64,000 nucleotides of DNA. Source: Viscum album (lineage: Eukaryota > Streptophyta > Magnoliopsida > Santalales > Viscaceae). Shown here piece by piece: positions 25,681 through 37,113 of the stretch. The position numbers and the translations under genes were made by a program. Numbering within the stretch: the stretch's first letter is position 1; each line of letters begins with the position of its first letter. The stretch lies in contig OY728147.1 of assembly GCA_963277665.1 (NCBI GenBank), positions 1,267,275,424 to 1,267,339,423 on the forward strand. Direction: 5' to 3'. The notes under the pieces were generated by a model. That model saw only the letters and a list, made by a program, of their open reading frames with translations, was not told the DNA's origin and searched no databases.

Positions 25681-26689
25681 ATGGGGTTGTATCATGGTTT
25701 TATAATAAATGCAATCTCCATTTATCATCCATTCATGTGCACTACATATATTACACAATGGAATGATAATATCCCCTCAAAGTATGAATTTGAGTTATCC
25801 CGAATCGATGATCATCATGAAGTATTATAGGTTGTGATCATATGTCAAAATTAGCATGAGTTGAATCGTATATGTGATAAAAAAGATTTGTATGTGATAC
25901 AAAGAATAGAATAATGAGATAATAATTAAAGAATTATTATCTGGATTGGAATATGAAAGTATATCACATTAAATTTCATGAATTCATTCATATACTTCGG
26001 GGTGTATGCTTGTTAAAAATCCCCATTACTTGAGGTTGGAAAGATATTTAGCATGTGAACCTTCATACTTTAATACCTTTCTTTTTCTATCCTTGAGGCT
26101 GAGTTAATTATAATGTGGTTGGATGTGTTTTTTATCATATAATTATTTGAGTTTAACCATGATAATATTTTTCCACTTGTATAAAAATAAAAGACATCTA
26201 GTCTAAACAGACACCTGGATCAAAAGTTATGGTTGTTTGAAGTTCGAGTTCGATTTATGACTTTTTTGAAACTATAATATATTTTATTCCTTTGATTATC
26301 ACATGATTTAAATTTCATGTGGTTTTATATCATTTCATAATCTTTTATTTGACTGGTTGTGGAGCTGAAACGGACTCCTAGATTGAAAGTTATGATCTTT
26401 TTAGTGTTTTTAGGGTTTTTAGGGGTTTAAAGGGTTTTCACATTCGACGGCCTTTCAAATGGACATAACTTCTAAAATGAGTGTCTATTTTCCCTATACC
26501 ACATATCAAATCGAATATTGATCCGAACTCTATGCCTCAATGACCCACAGGAACCCTTGATCACCTTTATTGAGGCCAAAAAAAGTCCCAGAAGGCCCCT
26601 AAACGGTCATAACTTCTGCTACGGGTGTCTGTTAATGAAATATATATATATATATTTTAAATATATCCTTTATCAATGCTAGTAAAAAA
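25681..26689. other. No gene recognised; copia 3' sequence then unassigned repeats
   Basis: Sequence just after the copia RNase H tail probably includes its eroded 3' LTR, but no boundary is visible. A short AT-dinucleotide run lies at about 26640-26655. Confidence 0.4.
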
Positions 26690-26923
26690 TCGCTGATAAA
26701 GACCCCCTTTATCAGTGCTTTTTTAGAAGTGCTGATAAATGCCTGTTTTAACAGCATTTTTTTACTAGCATTGTTAAAGACCCCCTTTAACAGCGCTAAA
26801 AAGAGCATTGTTAAAGACCCCCTTTCACAGCTCTTTTTCTAGCATTGAGAAAGGGGGTTTTAACAGCACTTTTAGCAAGTGCTGTTAAAACCCTAGCACT
26901 GGATAAACCCAGTTTTGTAGTAG
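26690..26923. repeat. Terminal repeat array of a CACTA-like or other DNA transposon
   Basis: Many forms of GCGCTGTTAAAG/CTTTATCAGTGCT and their complements alternate, ending with CCCAGTTTTGTAGTAG at 26908-26923. The complement CTACTACAAAACTGGG resembles a CACTA-type end (CACTACAAAA-like). Only one end is present. The family assignment is an inference from repeat style. Confidence 0.5.
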
Positions 26924-28796
26924 TAGAGGTAGTGTCTAGCTTAAAGGCATTAAACAAAGTGCTTGAAGGAGGAAACCTGAGTTTTCTTCCATGCTTTCTT
27001 AGGTATTATTAATTAAGAATTTATTTAAAAAATATATTTAGGATATAGATTTAATCACCCTTATAGTCATATTGAGCTTAAATGGGAATAGGTTTTGTAC
27101 TTTCACTTTATTGTTTTAATTTTATAGGTCCATGATGATGAAGGAAGGTACGTTGATCCAGATCACATATGATTGTGAGAAAATAAAGGGGAAGAGATTC
27201 ATTATATATGGGAGTATTTCTTTATATTCTTTATTTCTTTTACTTTCCTTATATTTTCTCATATGATTTCTAAGTTTTAAGGGAATTCGCATGTCATGCT
27301 TAAACTTCTTGTTATATTTTTATCTATGATGAAATAATTCACTTAGGAATCCCGTCATTCCATCTTTTAAATATCACTTTTAATAATATCGAATGAGTAA
27401 TATGGGGAATGAATGAGTAGAGATAAACATGAGAGTATTAATTTGATGAATTGTGATTCAGGGAGACTAGCTAAATTATTTAGATGAAATTCCTTGGGCA
27501 TTTTTATGGCTTTGATTTTCTAATGTTCATGTTGATCAATTTGTCATTATTATCCATTCCATGAGTGATTGTCCTCCTTTTTATGTTTCCCATTCCCAAG
27601 AGGGTTCTAAGCTATTTTGTCATCATCTTTCTTATACCCTATTTCTTGAGAGATACTTGGGGCATGTGACTACTAGAACTTGCATTGATATCTTATTAAA
27701 GATATAAAAGAACAAATTCACAATAAGATAATTGAGGCAATTTTGATCTGATCCCCTTATACCCTTGAGACCTACCTTTACATTTAATTTTTCTTTTAAT
27801 CCCATATAAGTCATGAATGACCTTGATGCGGAAGCTATATTACACACCAAATTATCCTTCCAACCCTACTCTTGGTATTTTTCATGATTTGAAATAGAAT
27901 AAGTGTGGGGAGGTTATTTTATGGTGTAAAGGGGGTGTTGTGTATTGAAAAATTGAGGATGGCATGTGTTATTATTAGGTGTGGGGGAAAGGTTCATAAA
28001 TTTTCTTTTATTATACTTAATTGTCTACCCTCTAAAAGAAAAAAAAGAATCATTCTTATGAGAAGGGAAAAGGAAAAGGAAAAGGAAAAAATTAAAAAAA
28101 AGAGCATGAAAAATGAAAATGAATTGGAAAAAGGAATTATTGGAGAAAAGAGGATGTATGATTCATTATGCTTATTACCATTATTTGTGATCCTATGAGT
28201 TAAGGAAGGGGATTTTTGGGTGATATAATTTTTGGAGGAGTTTTCATCGAGTTGTCTACTATTTATCAGGCATTGTGCTTTAAAGTTTAACCTCCTTTTT
28301 GAGCCTTACGTTTTTCTAATCGATTACGTACCAAACCTTATCCTTAAAGTCATTAAATCCTTTTATGAAATATATCATGATTAATGTTTATTATTTTCTT
28401 TATGGGGTGGAGGTTTGAGATGTTTTTCCAACCTATGGTTGGGATTCGTATGCTCGAGGTATGAGCATAACTCGAGTAAAATTTACCTTCGGTGATGAGA
28501 GAAATTTTTTAAATACGAAAAATTGTGAGTGGAATGCATACTAATAATAAATTGAAAGTTGTGAATGAGAGTTAAGAGAAGTATCATCATTTCAAATGAG
28601 AAAGTAAAATGCATGGTTAATTGGTTTTCTTGGAAAATGGGGAGTTGGAAATATATTTCTTGTGTGATGCTAGAAATTTTATTCCTTATTGATAATTATT
28701 TGGTTTTGTTGACTATGATGTTTAAACATTGATAGGATGGGATTTCCTTTTTTATTATGTGGATATTTTATGCTTAAGGGCAAGCAACGGGTGGGG
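26924..28796 (+). other. 3' internal region of an Athila/Tat-like element (relic)
   Basis: No coding domain is recognisable. G-rich PPT-like motifs occur near 27903 (GTGTGGGGAGG) and 27980 (AGGTGTGGGGG), and at 28787-28796 (GGGTGGGGG) directly before a TG start. This parallels the post-integrase spacer of the Athila-like copy at 9333-10603. A purine repeat of AAAAGG units lies at 28066-28090. Confidence 0.45.
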
Positions 28797-30710
28797 GTGA
28801 TAGCTACAATTCATGTTTTATTTTTTAGAGTAATATTTTCATTGTTTAATAGTGTTTCTTATCTAACTTTGATGTTTTTATTGACTGAATGGTAGGAAAT
28901 TGTTGCATTCAGTATTTAGTGAATTTTAGATAAAGAGAAAGAATATAGGGTAAAAATATATTTCAAGTGAAGAAGGCAAAATGTGTCCTTATTTCATCCA
29001 AAGGCAGTGGCGGTTTGCGCAAGAGTCATAAACAAGCAGAGCCAGCATGGGTCAATTCTAGACATAAGGGAAGAGGGGACCTGGCACAGGGCACTTCCAT
29101 GAGAGAACCACGGTAGTAGGATGAAGCGTGCGGGATTATCAACTAGTTGCTGGACAATGTGGAACTTTGATGTGGGATTAGTATACGTAGGCACTATTTA
29201 AAAATGAAACGTGTGGAAAATGAATGAAACAATGATGTCCCAATCGTTTGCTCATTGGCTCATGAGCTAGGGTTTTGCATGGATGTCGTTGCGACTATAA
29301 CACCATAGAGATGTGTTAGGCCAAACACCATTACAGCCGAGATGGAAACTTGACCCTAGCTCATCATCCATTTGTAAAGACTAAGAACAATCGATGCATG
29401 ATAAAGTGACGACTGCAGTGTGCTCAAGCCTGCATGCGCACAAGTTGATACATAAAGAAGTTTCATGCCACACCTGAGGGATTCATACCACTGCATTTGA
29501 GGCTTTTAATATGTAAAAGTAACTGCACCAAGGGGAGAAATGTGTGAAGGTTAGGTTCCATTCGAGATTTTTGGAAGATGATGTGTGGAGTCCTCCGTGT
29601 TGCGACATGGAGTGGTGTGTCATGTCGTTTCCTGCATGTACATGCATGAAACTGTTGTGTCATGGGGGGTGCACTCGCATTGCCATGGTGAAGAGGTGTG
29701 GAAATGGTGTGAAGTCTACGAATCGTGTGGGAGTTGTCGCATCTCGACTAGGGTTTGGTCTGCATGATGAAGGGGAGTTCGTGCCACAGTTGTCACGACA
29801 TGTATAGAGAGATGGTCATTTTTTGAATGGTATGATGATGCCAATACGGCGTGTTGCATGTATTCATATTGTGGCCACGTAAGGCACAGTGGTGAAGATG
29901 TTTGTTCATACTGGGACCAATTTGTTCACGTCGTGAGTTAGATATCCATAGGAGAATATTCAGTTCTAGTTTTTTATCTTGGTGATGTTTTTGAAGATAT
30001 ATCTCCAGTAAAATAGAGAGGATGTTCCATGTGGTTTTTAATTCCTATTTTGGAGGAGTTCGGGTTGAGTAAAGGTGGGAAAGATACACCAAGATATAAC
30101 GAGATAGGAAGATGGAGTTGTTGCCTATAAATTAAGGTTGATAATGTACACTAAGGAAATCAATCTGGTCTGGAGGAATTCTTCTCCGGGAGGTTCACTG
30201 TCGGGGCTTGGCTTGAGATTTAAAAGATGGAGGACCTAGTTAGGTTTAGGGTTTCTGGTTTTACTCCCTCTCATGGAAAGCATGAGGGGGCAATTCTTGT
30301 ATTGTGGCTTTTATAATAAAGGGTGACTGACTGGTTGTGGTATTTTTATTTTTAATGATAATTCGTGTTGGGTTTTTGTATTCATCTTTCCTCTCATAGC
30401 TCTTCCTCCTCTGAGCATGACCATTATATCTTTGATTGGGGAAGTGTCTTTCAATGCATTAACTAACTACCATGAATCATGTATAACCTTTGTGTGGGTT
30501 AGGATGTCTATATTTAAATATAGTTTTGAGTTGTCTGAGTAAACATAAGAAGAGACTTAATAATTAAAGAGTGATGACCAAGACCAATGCATCGCTTATA
30601 TTCAATTTCAATAGTGACCTTATCATCCATTATATATTTGATGCTTTAGTATATTTCCTTTCAAGTTTAAATCACTCATCTTAATTGCTGATGTTCGAGT
30701 TTTTTGTGCA
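28797..30710 (+). repeat. Probable 3' LTR of the Athila/Tat-like relic
   Basis: It starts TGATAGCTAC right after the purine tract, preceded by a GCTTAAGGGCAAGCAACGGG context that is characteristic of plant Athila/Tat 3' ends. A TATA-like box (tataaatt) lies at 30126-30133. The end is set tentatively at TTTTTGTGCA (30710). No partner LTR or TSD is found in the window. Confidence 0.5.
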
Positions 30711-31221
30711 AGTGTTGGGGATCCGCCCACCTATCACCGGAAGCACACCACCAGAAACTAAAAACTAAAAACGCACAACTGGAAGATCACATAAAGTCGA
30801 TGCCCCGGAAAAAAAAAATAACGTGGTTCAAATGTTCGCCCCCCCCAAAACACACACTGCATCTTTCAAAGGAGAGATTGAGTTACAAGAGTGAACCAGC
30901 TTCTGGACCTTCCAAAGGAGACATTGAGTTACAAGGGTGAACCAGCTTCTGGACATTCATCCTCCAGCAATCTCACACTTCCATAGTCGCTGTCTTGCAA
31001 CCGATCAACTGAAAACCCGCTTAACCAAAATTAGATGACATGGTGAGGGTACCAGCGGCGGCTCTTTGCAAAAGTTTCCAGAGTAGCAATGTATACATGA
31101 ACGTGTCTGCTAAGTACCATTTTTTAATTAGTTCAACAATCCCAATTCCCTGTTTTTAGGATTCCACAAACCAAGCAGAACCTCAACAAAAAAGATATAA
31201 ACGAGACTAGCCGTGCCGCCG
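30711..31221. other. Spacer containing RPN12 3' UTR and a 45-bp tandem duplication
   Basis: A near-perfect 45-bp tandem duplication spans 30865-30954 (units share GATTGAGTTACAAGAGTGAA or the GG variant). A patch at about 30810-30830 (TAACGTGGTTC) resembles a copia LTR fragment. The minus-strand sequence from 31221 to about 31100 should be the RPN12 3' UTR; no clear poly(A) signal was identified. Confidence 0.5.
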
Positions 31222-32106
31222 CTAGACGATCCGCTCCAGCTCCCGGGCGTAACTGAGCGTCTGGTTGATGAGTTGAAGAGACGGTATCTCCTTGCTGGAG
31301 GCTGCTTCCTTTGCCCTCTGAAAAAACACCATTCGGTCCTTCATCTCCCATTCCGGATGCTCCTGCAAATGGATAATTTTGATATCCAACTGAGAAAACA
31401 CAGTGAATGGACAGTTATGTTAAAGCACTTGCCTCTCTGATATACTCCAAAAGCTCCTGGTCAGAAGAGAACAGCAACATTTGCTGAGCATCATTTACAG
31501 AAAGATAATCATAAGCTTTTTCACTGCATCCGGCTATTTCATCTCTCACAGTCTTCGCCAGCAGTTCCATGAAATAACCATATGTTTCATGTGGCACTGC
31601 TTGCCTAGCACTCAAAACACGGTTGTAGGCTCCTTCCATGAAGGATTGTTCTAGTTCAACAGCATACTTGATGCAAGGGTTCTCCAAAGCAGTGGCAGAG
31701 AGCAGTTCTAGTTCAGTATGGAATTCTGCGATTCTATTTTGTACAAGGAGCCTCACTAAGTTGAGACCTAAGATTGGGTGCTCTTGAGTAGAAGGTGGGA
31801 TAAGGTTGCTGCAACCAAAAACAAATAAAACAACAGAAAATATCACTCAACACATAAATTTTTAAATGATAATGTGTAAATAATATAGAAATATTCCATT
31901 TATATGTTAAAGATATTCAAAATGAACCTAGCTATGCAAGTGTGCGCAAGCAGAATATGCAGAATCGATTTACATATCCATCACTGTGCAAAGTGAAACA
32001 TACCGAGCATCTGTATAATAAGGATTCAACTGACAGAAATCCCTCTCAAAAGCATCCTGATCCTCAACCTTCACACTTAGAACAACAGCATGCTCAAGAA
32101 TATCCC
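31222..32106 (-). CDS. RPN12: 26S proteasome non-ATPase regulatory subunit RPN12 (PSMD8 homolog), partial: last three exons
   Basis: Subunit of the 19S lid, needed for lid-base assembly and so for ubiquitin-dependent proteolysis. Three minus-strand exons join in frame: 32106-32004 (DILEHAVVLSVKVEDQDAFE...), 31808-31433 (ILGLNLVRLLVQNRIAEFH..., FMEGAYNRVLSARQ, DEIAGCSEKAYDYL, LLFSSDQELLEYI) and 31362-31222 (EHPEWEMKD..., LQLINQTLSYARELERIV, stop at 31222-31224). They give about 206 residues of the PCI/CSN8_PSD8 region. Plant RPN12 has about 267, so roughly the first 62 are missing. The first intron in the window (32003-31809) is GT-AG. The second (31432-31363, 70 bp) begins GCAAGT and ends TTTGCAG, a GC-AG intron. 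The upstream acceptor (TTTTTCAG before 32106) shows that another exon must precede. No stops or frameshifts are seen, so these exons look under selection, but expression cannot be judged. Confidence 0.93.
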
Positions 32107-33454
32107 CTGAAAAATATCAACGTCAGAATTCTAGACAGGACAGCCAAAATAGAAACATGCATAAACATCGTCAACAGCCATGTATAGTAAATGTGCAGAA
32201 TATCAAAATATGAACAATTTACATAAATCTAGAGAAAAAACAGGCAATAAGGAACCACAGAAAAGGCATTATATCTTAAATGTGAACAATATCTACATAT
32301 GTGGCTGGCCTCCCATTGCTGAATTGTCGTGAAAATGATATATGCATTTATCATTGATCACACTGCTTAGAAAAATTAATTGTTTTTCAACTGGATTTTA
32401 TATCAGACTTAGAAATAAAATTACATTTTTAGTTTGGCTGAACAAACAATACTTCAGATTTATTGTAAAATTGATACTGTTTGCTCACCACCACAAAACT
32501 AATTTTGCAATGGCCTAAAATTTTTCCAAAACTTCTCAATCATATATCACTGAAACTCATAAAATTTGATTGTTTTCCATAAATTTTATTGCCAAAGGTG
32601 TTGCACTGACAATGCTGACTTATTCAAGGAGAGGAAAATGTGGCAAAAACCCAGAGTTGGACAGCTTTGACCAAATCAAAATGCAGTAACCAATAATTGC
32701 AGATAGGGAAGAACAGGGGAAATGAAAACAGGAAACAAAAAGGATCAGCCAGATGCACAATACTCAGCCTCAATAATAGAGATTTGAAAGTTGTGAACAA
32801 ACCCTCTCTCCATTTATGTAGGATTTGTTATTTTAAATCGTTACAAATAATATTGAGCACTGTAAATATCCCATCCAGGCACAGGAAGGAGGATTATTTT
32901 GTAAGTTTATCTCTTCATGAGAGTTTGACAATTCCATATGGGCATTCTTGCTGCGAATATTCTGACATTTATTAATTTCAGTATTCTTGTTTTCCATTGC
33001 TGAATCACAGGTTTCTACGTTTACCATGAAACTTTTAAATAACTGAAGATTTTGGACACTTTCCTCATCATACTGTACAATAGCATAGCCCTTACTGATG
33101 GATCCGGATGCTGGAAAATTACTGTTCAAATTGATAATTCAATCTTCAGGAATCATCTTTAGGAAATGAAACAGAACATATATTTTTCAATGATGCAGTA
33201 AATAATACGCAACAAGAATACATATTAGTAAATTTTCCGTCAAATATTTAGAGCTGTGGGAAAGCTAGATTTTTATATTCATCTAGCATTATTTAAATTA
33301 ATGTAGGATATTGAATTGAGCCTCACCTATATCTATTACGGTTTCTTGAATTGGTCTAGTGAACTCGAATCTTTTATTTTTTAAAAACATTTGATATTCA
33401 AATAATATTACATATTTTGATTGTAATTATAAAAAAAATAGGAACTTATATGTA
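32107..33454. other. RPN12 intron sequence; no further exon recognised
   Basis: Minus-strand sequence upstream of the 32106 acceptor. I looked for the N-terminal exon in all frames and did not find it. A 98-codon minus open frame at 32833-33129 has no recognisable similarity and is probably chance. Confidence 0.55.
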
Positions 33455-33459
33455 GTAAA

Positions 33460-35459
33460 TGAAGGTTCCGGGCGAAGTGGAAGTGCGGGATGGGCGGTGC
33501 CCAACTTTAATTTTTGTCTTATTCAATGAATAATCCGGGATCAATACGACGATGAATGTCAATATCCACAGAATTGAATCAAAGATTAAGACAAAGGAAT
33601 AGAAACCCGGAACAAAGAGAAAAAGGATCAACATATTTTGTTTATAATTAATTTAATTAAATTAAAGAATTACCTCCAAAGTGATTCTTTCTTCGTTGAT
33701 GCGTTCGACCACAGATCTGCAGTGCGCCTTCATTGCGTTGTAGAGATCAAGGGTAGATCTCCTCTAGTGGTGATCCACACGTGCTCCGCGAATCACTGTA
33801 CGTCGGCGAAAGACTCTTTGGGTGCTAACACGGAAGATCCTTACAATTGCGTCGTCCATCTTCGATCGCCTTGAGAACCACTTCCAAAGCGTTTCTTCTT
33901 GATACGGTAGAGGAGGACCGCTCTCGTCCTTGAGAATGTTCTTAGAGAAGGAACTCTCTAGGCTTGAGAGAAATTCTCCAAATTGTTGTACACAACCTGA
34001 TTCGCTAGCATGTGGGTTGCCCCTTTGGCTAATTAGAGAATAATGTAACCGAAAATTTAATTCACCGGTTAATCATAAAATAATTTTCATAGGAGCCTGA
34101 ATTATTTAATTAACCAAGTGAAACCCCCATTTCAAATAATAACAGCAATGTTATTATTTCTTGACATGTGCTTAACTTGCAAGTTACAATTAAATATTAT
34201 TTTAATCAAATAATATTTAATATTATTATTTCTCACCGGACCCAAAACTTGGTTCGGCAATCCTCAATATTTATCGGGCCTTGAATAACGACTATTTATT
34301 TATTAAATAAATATAATTGCATTATTCTTCGATAAATAAATAACTATTGTATTTACTAAAAATAGAAAATAAATATTTATTAAAAATTATGCCCGCAATA
34401 TATTATCTCGAATAACTAACGATGAAATAAATGAGATCAAGCATACATGAATAATTATTAAATCACAACCGGGAATAATATTTATTCAACTTGTTAAATA
34501 ATAAATTATTTAACTGAGATTCCAGATACACTTAGTGTGGGACCATCTAGACCTCTTTCTCAGTGGCATCAGACGAATCTGCCTAAAGTCCAAGGTTGGC
34601 GTCTAGCAACATGTCAAGGCACCCATAGAGAAAAAGTTAATGCCGCAACAACATGTCACCTCATACGAACGCTTACCGTGTAATATAATCTCTTTGTCTC
34701 GATATCTCCAATCAAGCGGGTTGCATTCAAGTGTTATCAACCCATGTGCTCGATTTCTCATTCTTTGACTTCTCGAAAATTGAACTTGCCTATAGAATAC
34801 CATGGGCATGAATTTATTTAAGCTATATCGTTTCCATCAAAGAGTCTGAGATATTAACTTCCATTATAGAACAGAAAGGACAAATCCCTTCTCGCATTAT
34901 TCATTAATGCAGTATTACTCGTGACGCACCCAACATATCCTACCTCGTTGCGAACATATGTCGTCACGGTTTTCGCCAATACGTCTAAGTGCGCGAGTCA
35001 TAATACCCATTAATAATAATCTTAAAGTCTAAGGACCAATACACACGTCCGTAAATAGGAACATCCAATGACACTTATAAATGTAGATTTCCTACTGGCA
35101 GGTCTCGTTCTCATAATATCCTCCTGGACATTACCAAGGGCGTATACCATGAGAAGGTGCCTCAAAGTCCTATAAGTCTCCACCCCTGATAGTCTGTATC
35201 ATTTGTGTCCCTTCAAATGATATCATCTAGCTACAGAACATATGTTCAAAAATAGTGTCATGACATTTGTGGGTTCTCATCATAGCAGAGATCCGTTATG
35301 ACCTTGTAGTGCAACAGCTACTCTCTTAGAACATTATCACATACAATGTCATGCATAAGAACAATTATCATGTGAAAAGGAGTTTATTAATATTCATCCA
35401 ATGAATATATGTTTATCATAAAGTACAAAAGAAGTTGGTTCTAGAGCACAACTCCAACA
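33460..35459 (-). repeat. 3' LTR of the family B copia element
   Basis: A 2000-bp direct repeat of 44579-46551. It starts TGTTGGAGTTG (complement at 35449-35459) and ends CCTTCA (complement at 33460-33465). Open frames inside it are not genes. Confidence 0.9.
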
Positions 35460-35475
35460 AACTCCCACTTGCACT
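35460..35475 (-). promoter_or_regulatory. Polypurine tract of the family B element
   Basis: On the minus strand GTGCAAGTGGGAGTT ends directly before the TG of the 3' LTR. AAGTGGGAGTT is a common copia PPT. Confidence 0.75.
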
Positions 35476-37113
35476 AGAGTCAACTGCTAACAACCTTCAG
35501 TCCGTTAGCTCTCACATGATACTCATTCTTCTGCTGAGATAGGCCTTTAGTCAAGGGGTCTGCCACGCTCTCTTCCGTGGATACTCTGCTCACTGCAATT
35601 TCACCTCTTTGATAAAAATCTCTCAAGAATTGATACTTCCGGAATATGTGTTTTGTCAGTTGATGTGACCTTGGCTCTTTTGCAAAAGTCACCGCTGCAC
35701 TATTATCACAATACAATGTGACAGGGTCTTTACCGTTAGGTATCACATCAAGTTCCTGGACAAAGTTCTGAATCCAGACGGCTTTCTTGACTGCATCAGA
35801 AGCCGTTATATATTCAAACTCCGCTACAGAATCAGCGACGATTGGCTGCTTTGAACTCTTCCAGCTCACAACTCCTCCGTTGAGACAGAAAACATATCAT
35901 GATTGCGACTTCGGATCATTCTAATCTGTCTGAAAACCAGCATCAGCATACCCTCTGATGACAAGCTCCTCGTCTCCTCCATATACCAGGAGCATATCCT
36001 TAGTTCTTCTCAGATACTTAAGGATGGTCTTTACAGTAGTCCAATGTTGTTCTCCTGGATCTACTTGATATCTGCCCACCATGCTCAGTGCATAGGCAAC
36101 ATCAAGTCTAGTACATAACATGGCATACATAATTGATCATATCGCTGAAGCATATGGGATCTTACTCATTCTATCTTTCTCTTATTGTGTCTGGGGACAC
36201 ATTTTCTTAGAAAGATGTAAACCATGTGACACTGGAACCAATCCCCTCTTGGATAGTTCTATACTAAATCTCTTTAGTATCTGATCAATATATGTACTTT
36301 GAGTTAGTCCAAGCAGACTTTTGGATCTATCACAAATGATCTTGATTCCTAGAATGTGGGGCGTTTCGCCTAAGTCCTTTATGGAGAAGCACTTGTTCAA
36401 CCAGTCCTTAACTGATTGTAAGACTGGTATGTCGTTTCCATTAAGTAATATGTCGTCAACATATACTACTAGGATAACGACCGCATTCCCATTAAAACTT
36501 TTGTAAACACATGGCTCACATTCGTTTTTAATTAAACCAAATTCTCTTATGGCTTCATCGAATCAAATATTCCATGACTTGGATGATTGCTTCAATCCAT
36601 AAATAAACCTCCGCAACTTGTAAACCCTTTTGGCATCACCTGATGTCACAAACCCTTTTGGTTGTGTCATATAGACATCTTCCTGAAGGTTCCCGTTAAG
36701 AGATGCAGTTTTGACATCTATCTGTCAAATCTCATAGTCATGGTAAGCTGCTATGGCAAATATGATTATGATGGATTTAAACATAGCAACTGACGAAAAG
36801 GTTTCATCGTAGTCAATTCATTGACGTTGTTTAAACCCTTTAGCCACTAGTCTTGCTTTATAGGTACTTATTTTAACTTCCATGTCCAGTTTCATCTTGA
36901 ATACCCATTTACATCCAACAGGCTTTACATCAACTGACGCATCGACCAGAATCCAAACTTGATTCTGATACATGTAATTCATCTCAGAATTCATAACTTC
37001 TAGTCATCTTGTAGCTTCTGAGCTCTCTATTGCCTCCTTGTAGGAGAGAGGTTCATCATTGTCCAACAATAATGAGTCACCATCCTCAGTGACAAGAAAA
37101 TTGTTGAACTCTC
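35476..37113 (-). pseudogene. Family B copia reverse transcriptase-RNase H (broken)
   Basis: From 37113 downward on the minus strand: FNNFLVTEDGDS, NDEPLSYKEAIES, QNQVWILVDA with VGCKWVFKMK, and TYKARLVAKGFKQRQ. Next are a degraded QIDVKTASLNGN block, YKLRRFIYGLKQSSKSWN, and the intact catalytic box YVDDILLNGNDI near 36455. FSIKDLGETPHILGIKI (about 36350-36400) follows. RNase H gives MCTRLDVAYALSMVGRY and SWKSSKQPIVADSVAEFEYI. Then come LYCDNSAAVTFAKEP, HIFRKYQFLRD and EESVADPLTKGLS (35480-36130). Stops lie near 37007, 36829, 36724, 36562, 36182 and 36128-36130, so it is inactive although the YVDD box survives. Confidence 0.88.

Noticed and set aside
27905..28198. 97-codon frame with a Lys/Glu-rich stretch
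   Set aside because: The charged part comes from a simple AAAAGG repeat, and the surroundings are Athila/Tat 3' spacer.
29463..29807. Overlapping open frames of 60-87 codons on both strands
   Set aside because: They lie within the probable Athila/Tat LTR and show no domain.
32833..33129. 98-codon minus open frame next to RPN12
   Set aside because: No similarity to RPN12 or any family I recognise; lies in presumed intron sequence and no splice sites connect it.
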